Positions 57,436 through 64,000 of a stretch of DNA of 64,000 nucleotides are shown in pieces. The notes below the pieces were generated by a model that was not told the origin of the DNA, searched no databases, and saw only the letters and a list, made by a program, of their open reading frames with translations. Source of the stretch: Cryptomeria japonica (Eukaryota; Streptophyta; Pinopsida; Cupressales; Cupressaceae); the NCBI RefSeq assembly GCF_030272615.1, contig NC_081410.1:190049619-190113618 (forward strand), in the 5' to 3' direction. Position numbers and translations under genes: made by a program. Numbering within the stretch: position 1 is the stretch's first letter; the number at the start of each line of letters is the position of its first letter.

Positions 57436-58083
57436 CTAGACATCAGAGGAGATTACCATCGAGACCTCAGCGGTATAGGGTTTCAACAATGATGGTATAT
57501 CGAAGGATTGGCATATGAAGGTTTTTAATTGATTGTTTGATTGGTTAAGAGGAAGGATTTGATCACATAAATAGGCATAAAATTTATCAGACCATGGCGA
57601 ATCAGGACCAATGAGTTGACAAACCATCTTGGATTCTGGGATATCATAAGCGGGGATCCAAAGTTGTTCAACTAAGAACTCGTAGCATGTGGAGTTTTGC
57701 GGAAGATCAAGGTGAGAGGTTATCATAGCCATTGCATCTGCACCTCTATTTTGGTCTCGAAGAATCTGCTCAAAAGTGACAGCTATGAATAGTTCTTTGA
57801 AGTTATCAACCATTTTCTTGTAAGGCATGAGCTTATCATCCTTATGTTGGTATTCATCAGTGACCTGTCGGATGACTAGTTGTGAATTGCCATAGACTTG
57901 TAGCTCTTTTAAGTCCCACTGCACGACCATGCATAGTCCTGTGATCAAGGCTTCATATTCTACTATGTTGTTGGTGCATGGAAATGTAAGCTGATATGAT
58001 TTTGGAATGCTATCACCTTGAGGTGTGATGAAGAGAATGCCAACCCCTGAACCATGTCTGGTGTATGAGCCATCAAAATACAA
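57436..58083 (-). pseudogene. Second (archaeal-like) RNase H of element E
   Basis: This 215-codon open frame holds the extra RNase H typical of Tat elements. It starts MYFDGSYTRHGSGVG with the first catalytic Asp, then NNIVEYEALITGL with the Glu, then YGNSQLVIRQV, where C has YGDSQLV, so the third acidic residue is Asn. The last part keeps RDQNRGADAMAM with an Asp. After it comes a conserved spacer (FLVEQLWIPAYDIPES) leading to integrase. The enzyme is probably inactive. Confidence 0.85.
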
Positions 58084-58191
58084 CTTTCATTGTCGTGTTG
58101 GCATAAATGTGAAAATATCCTCATCTAGAAAATTGGAAATGAGAGGATGGTCGCCTGTGAGTGGTGCTTCAGCTAGTTGATCTGCAATGAC

Positions 58192-58680
58192 TTATCCTTT
58201 GATGGCTTTGCGTTCCACATATTCTATGTCAAATTCACTGAGGAGCATAACCCACTCTTCCAAACGACCTGTTAGTGTTTCTTTACTGAGTAGATACTTG
58301 AGTGGATCTATCTTGGCAATGGGTGGTCTCTTATGTGTCAACATGTAGTGCTTTAATTTGGTGGCTGCCAAAATTACCGCTAAACAAGCTCGTTCAATAA
58401 GGGTATAATTGAGTTCATAACCTACCAATGTTCTGGAAATGTAGTATACTGCACATTCTTTGCCTTTTGTATTATGTTTTGCGAGTAAGACGCCTAAGGC
58501 CATAGGCGTAGCTGATATGTATAACAATAAGGGCTTGTTTGGAGATGGTGGCATCAATAATGGTGTCATCATTAGGTAGTCCTTTAACTGCTAGAATGCT
58601 TGCTGGCAATTCTCTTCCCATTTGAAATGAACATTCTTGTGAAGTAAATGTGTGAAGGGATGACATTTGTCGGCCAATTG
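58192..58680 (-). pseudogene. RNase H (first) of element E
   Basis: The frame 58572-58192 carries LLLYISATPMALGVLLAK, CAVYYISRTLVGYELNYT, ACLAVILAATKLKHYML and the tether FDIEYVERKAIKG. The part upstream to about 58680 is the RT-RNase H connection in a second frame. It breaks the RNA strand of the hybrid in active elements. A stop after KAIKG separates it from the second RNase H. Confidence 0.82.
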
Positions 58681-59493
58681 TGCAATGAACTGCTGAATTG
58701 ATTGTAGCCTTCCTTATAATGTTCTTAGTTGAATAATGTTCCTAGGAGGTGGCATCTCCATAATTGCTTTGACCTTTGCGGGATCAACCTCAATTCCTTT
58801 GTTTGAAACAATATATCCTAGGAGCTTCCCAAAGGTTACCCCAAAGGCACACTTCTTTGGATTTAAGCATACATTATATTGCTCCAGTCTGTTGAAGATT
58901 TTGTCAAGTACAACGAGGTGACCCTCTCTAGTTAATGATTTAGCTAGTAAATCATCCACATAGTCTTCCATCAATGTATGCATCATATCATGAAAGATAG
59001 TAGTCATTGCCCTTTGATATGTGGCACCAACATTCTTGAGACCGAATGACATTACATTCCAACAGTATGTACCCCATGGGCATGTAAAAGTTGTTTTGTG
59101 TTGATCCTTTGGAGCAATCTTTATTTGGTTGTATCCTGAAAATCTATCCATGAGTGAGAGCATTGCATGTCCTATTGTAAGGTCCAGGATCATATCAATG
59201 TTTGGAAGAGGGAAGTTGTCCTTAGGACATGCTTTGTTTAGATCTCTAAAATCTGTATAGATATGGATGCCCCCAGTCGGTTTTGCCACTAGTACCAGGC
59301 TAGAGATCCATTATACATAGTCAATGGGTCTTATGAAACCCACATCTAAGAGCATTTTGAGTTCAACTTTTACTAATAGTGCAATCTAAGGATGCATCTT
59401 TCTAAGCTTTTGTTTTACTGGTTTGGCTCCTTCTGCTACTATTAAGTGATGCATTACTAGTTCTGGATCGAGTCCTGGCATGTCTGTATAGGA
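58681..59493 (-). pseudogene. Reverse transcriptase of element E
   Basis: The main open part, 59289-58714, runs from MAKPTGGIHIYTDFRDLNKAC through FSGYNQIKIAPKD, MSFGLKNVGATYQRAM and the catalytic YVDDLLAKSLTREGH (about 58960-58915) to the thumb GYIVSNKGIEVDPAKV. The fingers (59493-59290) contain several stops, for example where the Trp in SYADMPG-type sequence and in the WIS motif is expected. The Asp pair is intact. Confidence 0.87.
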
Positions 59494-61490
59494 CTATACA
59501 AAATTGATTTGTTTCTTGCGAAAGAACTCTGTGAAATCATGATCTTCTGCTGGAGTCAGTGATTCTGCTAGATGTAGTATGTGTGAATTTTCAGGTGTCC
59601 CTAGATTAACCTCCTTTGTTTCTTCAATGAGAATAAATGATCTCTCATGACTAGTACTAAAGGGGAGAATGTCACACCTTCCATCCTCAGGCGCCTCAGA
59701 GAGGTTTTCACCATTGGATACGTCATTTGTTTTTACTCTTTTTATTTCCACAAGTGCCATAGTGTGGTTTTCAATTGAGGATCGTGTTTTGATTGCAATA
59801 TTTTTGCGACTGAAACGTGTGGCATTCTCTCCAAAGTAAGTCGCGTTGTTAAGTTCAATAGCATACCCAAATTTGTGATCCCTGCTTGGTATGTCATCCC
59901 GTAATTCTAGAAATTCTATGATCGTGTCATCATTTTGGAAGGTGTCAAGGTGTGGAGGGTCTTGCGGGTTCCACTCAATGAGTTCAGGGTAAATAATTGA
60001 CATTACTTCATTGATTGGGATAAGTTCATAGGATGCGTCAGTTATGGTAAATACAAAGGAACCAAGGTCATTGTTAGTACCATCCTCTTCGTAACCAGGC
60101 TTGAGAGATGACCTATTTGAAGTGTCCTCATAAACTGGGTCCCAAAGGGGCTTAATAAATGCATCTCCTTCAGCTTTCTTAACCTCAAAAGTGTCCCCAT
60201 CAGATGATTGGGAAAGTGAAGAATCCCACTCGTATTCATGTGAATTCGTCTTGGAATCACTATGTAGAATTTTATCACTATGTGTTATAGAGATGTCTGC
60301 TGATGTGATAGGTTTGTCGAGAGCTTCTGCAGTAGTTTTATCGGATAGTGTTGTTGATGTTTTTTGGGTGTCTGAGGTAGACAAGGGTCCTATCACAGGA
60401 CTAAAATTTTGGTGGGCAATATAACTCCTTTGTTTACTTGCAGTAAATTGATGAGTATCTACGTAACTTAAAAAATTGGACCTGGGAGGTTGATTGGCAA
60501 TGGATACTGTCCTGCTTTTTTTAGGGGTGATCTTTGAAGTGTTCTTCTTATGTTTGCCTGGAATATTTAGTTTAGAAGAGCTGCCTAAACCAGGGTTGAA
60601 TCCAAGTCCAGATGTATCTCGGGGTTGTAACAATGGTTGTAATGGCTCTTGTACACCTTGTTTGTGGAATCCCAATGCACTATGGCCATCATAGCCCATC
60701 TTTTGCATTAGGGTAAAACCTTTACCATACCTTTCTGTCATGATCCTGACCTGCTGTCTAGCTGTGTCAGAAGGGTCCTTGTAGATCCACTCCATAAAAT
60801 ATTCATCAAGAGTTTCTTGTTCTTGTGGTTTGTCAGGGATGAAGGCATCAAGTGTAGTAGTATGAGATGGAATAAGTGGCTTGAGTGACTGTTGTGATTT
60901 TCCAAAAGTCTTAGGTGAGAGGGGTAGTTGGTCAACATAGAAAAGATGACTAATAGCATACTCTCCTGGGCCTTCATATTGTATTTTTATTTTCAGATTT
61001 TCTTGTTTGGGTGTAGGGATCAATGGATTGGTGAGGCTTGCTGGGTGAATGTAAGATGATGAGGCGATGACTTCTCTATTGCTAGGAACTGTGATATCAG
61101 GTTGATGCCTTATATGGTTGCAAAAAGCGAATGGGTTAGCAGCACCAAGGATAGTCATCTCTACTCCGTTATATGGGAGCTTGATGCATTGATGGTAAGT
61201 AGAGGGTACTTCTTGCATGGTTTGAATCCATGGTCTACCTAATAGGATATTGTATGGAAGAGGGAGATCTAGGACTTGACAAACCACATTCTTGACCATG
61301 GGTCCTGTCCTGACTGCTAGAGTGACACACCCTTTAGAGGATTGTTCTGCATCATCATAGGCCTTGATGGTAATCCTCTTTCTGGCATCCACTGCATCTT
61401 CTACATACCCCAAGGTGGTGATCAACTATAATGTGCAAATGTTAAGGCCAACTCCATTGTCAACCAAGACTCGCTTGATTCTATGTTTAT
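59494..61490 (-). pseudogene. Protease, G-patch and linker of element E
   Basis: Mostly one 643-codon open frame (61425-59494). The protease active site VLVDNGVGLNIC lies just upstream at about 61475-61440, before a stop at 61426-61428. Inside the frame: NILLGRPWIQTM (residues about 59-70); the block PYNGVEMTILGAANPF; and a G-patch, YGKGFTLMQKMGYDGHSALG continuing with HKQGVQEPLQP and GLGFNPG (residues about 233-278, near 60730-60595). A Ser/Thr- and acidic-rich linker follows, up to the RT start (FTEFFRKKQINFV). This is the clearest G-patch in the window. Confidence 0.85.
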
Positions 61491-61799
61491 GTATGAATCC
61501 CTCAATGTGGAGAGGGGCGTTATGCGGTTGTTGAAAGGATGCATCATCATTCTCCGTAAAAGTGAGACATGGTGATGATTTGAGACTCCCAACCATGGCT
61601 TGAAATTGAGCTGTATTGAGGTCAGGTGGAACTTATGCTTCTTGGAGAGCTTAATCTAAGATGGTTTTATATGAGGGGGATATACACAAAAGCTCTAGTA
61701 TGGAGATGAGTACTGACGTCTTATCTAATTGGTCCATAAGGTTATAACATTTGGGCACATATGTCGCTCTTGATGGTGTACTTAGTAAGACAAGATTGC

Positions 61800-63548
61800 T
61801 TAGCGGGTAACAACATTGCATGCAGGATCCTTGTCTTGGATGGTAAGGGTTGAAACTTGTTCATTGGCATCATAAAGGTTATTGATGGTATAGGTATAAG
61901 CTGTATGTGTATAGTCTGTCGTGTTATCTTGATTCTTACCTTTATGGGAGCGACCTCCTTTCTCATATGATGGGAGTGGATTTTTGAACATAGTATGATT
62001 TGTATTAGAGGTTTTTGCATTGTGACCATCCACTTCTATGTCACCTCGATCAGTGAGGTCTTGAACGATATCCTTTAATTGGTGACAGTTGTTCGTTTTG
62101 TGCCCTCTTCCTTTATGAAATTCACAATAATTATTATCCCTCCACCAGGAAGGTTTGACTTGTGGTTCATAGTGTGATGTTCTAGGTAATGTGATAAGAT
62201 TAGAAGAGATGAGATGGCTTAAGATCTTTTCCAGAGATTCCCCCAAGGGTGTGTAGGTGCGATTGGAATTGTAAGTCACGTATATGTTTTTAGGTTCCTA
62301 TTGCTGTGTGTTTGAAGGTTGATTTCCTGGATTGGTTTGAGGATTACCTTGATTGGTAGTGGGGTTGTTGTGATTATCTGCAAACCCTGTAATTTTGACT
62401 ATGGTTTGAGCGATTTTTCCAGTTCATGTGTCTACAACACCATCGTTAACAATGTTCTTGCTTTTAGCCCAAAAATTTGGTTTGTCACTGTTGTAGGTTG
62501 GTCTTGGACCCTCCTTGTTGTCATTGTATATTTTTACAAGTCCCTTTTTGATAAGGGCTTTCTCTATTTTAAGTCCTTGAGTTATGACATCTTTGAAAGT
62601 GTTAGCACATTTTATTTCTAAGTAAAATTCCATTTCCTCATTTAAGTTTGAAATAAAAATTTCAACCAATTGCTCTTCAGGAATGGGAAAGGAACGTCTA
62701 CTAGAAAGGTATCTTCATCTTTGTAAGAATGTTGAGAACAACTTACCATTATTTTGTTTGGTATTACATAGATCGGCCATGGAGACATCGCGTTCTATGT
62801 TATGCGCATGATGAGTGATAAATTTTTGTACAAGGTCCTCAAAGGTCCTGATCCCACCGGGAAGGCATGAGAACCATTGCATAGCTGAGCCTCCCAGACT
62901 TTGGGGAAAGGGGCACATTAAATATGTGTCTTTGTATGCAACCTCCAAGTAGGCGGAGAAAAATTCTCGCACATGATCTCTAGGGTCTCCCTTTCCCTTG
63001 TATTTATCAAACTTTGGAGTTTTTAATGTGCATGGGAAAGGAGGCATGTATATGTTTCTATCAAATAGATATGGGAAAATATCTTTGGGAGCATATTGCT
63101 TGTGTGTCTTTCCTGAATGCACTTGTTGGGCGAGATCTTGCATATGTTGTCTCAACATATCCATTTTTGTAAGATGAGGAGGGATGTTTCTGTGTTGATA
63201 GTTATCATCATAGTTACGCGTATTCCTTTCCTCCCTTTCATCATGATTTGGTTCTTGTTGATGGCTATGTTGAGCTTGTTTTGGTATATATTTAAGTTGC
63301 GATACGTCAAAGTCAATGGGAAGTTTGGCTCCCTTTTGAGCAAGTTTTAGAAAATGGGCGTCAAAACTTCCTTTGAGAATATTTTCAAAAAGTTTGTTAA
63401 ATTTGGGATTGCTAAGTGTGTCTTCTATTTGTGCTTGTGTAGGGGTCTCTGGGTCTCCTCTTCTGGAAAAGGGGTTAACAATAACTTCTTCTTCTTCCCA
63501 TATTTTATTTTGATTTTGTTGACGACTCTGAGACCTAGTTCGAGCCAT
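61800..63548 (-). pseudogene. gag: gag of element E (broken)
   Basis: The chosen start is MARTRSQSRQQNQNK at 63548. The first frame (to 62715) holds an acidic N-terminus, LAQKGAKLPIDFDVSQL, and the gag domain MPPFPCTLKTPKFDKYKGKG, LMCPFPQSLGGSAMQWF and FSTFLQR, then a stop. It continues at 62669-62424 (CANTFKDVITQGLKIEKAL) and 62279-61800 with the zinc knuckle CEFHKGRGHKTNNC (CX2HX4HX4C, about 62130-62089) and IVQDLTDRGDIEVDGH. Stops and frameshifts break it into three pieces. The stretch 61799-61491 is the damaged gag-protease junction. Confidence 0.85.
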
Positions 63549-64000
63549 ATTTGAAGTATGTTTTTGTGGGTGAAAAGTGTGTGGTTGAGAATGGGATGAA
63601 TAGAAAAGTGTATGTGTGATCCCTTCTTATAGTTCCAAGATTTTTATGATGATGATGATGAGTTGAAGTTTTTGTGGATGTTTGATCTTCTAAACTAAAG
63701 GTTTGGTATCAACAAAGTCCTCTTTAGAATTGCTTGTTGTGATGTCTTAATATTTGTGAGATGAGGTGTAGCAAGGTTTGTGTTGTGACAAACGTAAGCT
63801 ACCTAGTAATGAGAGAATGCACTCATGGACTAGTTTTAACCTATCTAGATGTTTAGTAATGCCTCTCAGGATGATTGATCTTAGATGTAGAGACACATTA
63901 GAAAGTAATTTTGTGGGTATGATAAGCAATATCTAAAAGGACTAAGGACAAGACCTCTTTGTGTTGAGAGTTGAGTGAATTTTATGATATGTTTTGGAAT
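63549..64000 (-). other. Start of the leader of element E
   Basis: No gene. It matches the gag-proximal leader of C (for example the CTACCTAGTAATGAGAG block near 63800 and 30990). Confidence 0.6.

Larger units (their letters stand above)
52151..64000 (-). mobile_element. Element E: Tat-type Ty3/gypsy element inserted in D gag, cut by window end
   Basis: The left (3') LTR 52151-53483 is followed by a non-coding 3' region with a 593-bp duplication, then integrase, second RNase H, RNase H, RT, linker with G-patch, protease and gag up to 63548, all on the minus strand. The 5' LTR lies outside. The organisation equals C, and the LTR is related to C's (both begin TGATGYCATGAAAA) but shorter. The flank before the LTR is ggaac. 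Every domain has stops or lost residues. Confidence 0.88.

Noticed and set aside
1-64000. Endogenous pararetrovirus or other viral insertion
   Set aside because: All RT-bearing sequences have LTRs with PBS and PPT plus integrase, or are LINE-type. No movement-protein or capsid motif of pararetroviruses was seen.
1-64000. Intact host gene
   Set aside because: Every frame longer than about 150 codons is explained by retrotransposon domains, except the unrecognised part of 10818-11567, which lies inside element B.

Overview
Kind of sequence. This is an AT-rich window of plant nuclear DNA made almost entirely of nested retrotransposons. I found no intact host gene, rRNA, tRNA, CRISPR or bacterial feature. 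A chromodomain Ty3/gypsy element with LTRs of about 3 kb, several Tat-type Ty3/gypsy elements (dual RNase H, gag starting M-x-x-TRS), and an L1-type LINE with a DUF4283-like ORF1 all point to a land plant with a large, repeat-rich genome. A gymnosperm is possible, but the sequence alone does not prove it.

Left and centre (1-44.5 kb). The oldest layer is a minus-strand LINE (40643-44.52 kb) whose ORF2 is cut at 40643. The plus-strand chromovirus A (651-40642, Tekay/Del-like) is inserted there. Two minus-strand Tat-type elements split A's pol: B (6793-18157, TSD caaat) and C (19451-36648, TSD catgg). Removing them on paper brings A's reverse transcriptase and integrase back into register. A fourth family, F, is inserted in A's left LTR; its LTR end lies at 1-650. 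A solo F LTR sits in C's leader (31999-33256).

Right (44.5-64 kb). A degenerate stretch holds a possible old LTR plus primer-binding site (about 45.1-46.0 kb). It is followed by plus-strand Tat-type element D (from 47049), whose decayed gag is interrupted at 52151 by minus-strand Tat-type element E. E runs off the window with gag, PR, G-patch, RT, RNase H, second RNase H and integrase visible, all with stops or lost catalytic residues.

How the parts work together. In each element the LTRs carry promoter (TATA) and polyadenylation regions, and PBS and PPT prime reverse transcription. Gag packages the RNA, protease matures the polyprotein, RT and RNase H copy it, and integrase inserts it. Most copies here are dead. 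The outlier is B. It keeps an almost open gag-protease frame but has lost G-patch, RT, RNase H and most of integrase. An unrecognised segment with a hydrophobic stretch fills the gap. On the opposite strand B carries a plant-mobile-domain ORF with its own TATA box and a plausible intron. B is the best candidate for something unusual. Arrays of a 21-bp motif in the leaders of C and D are the second.
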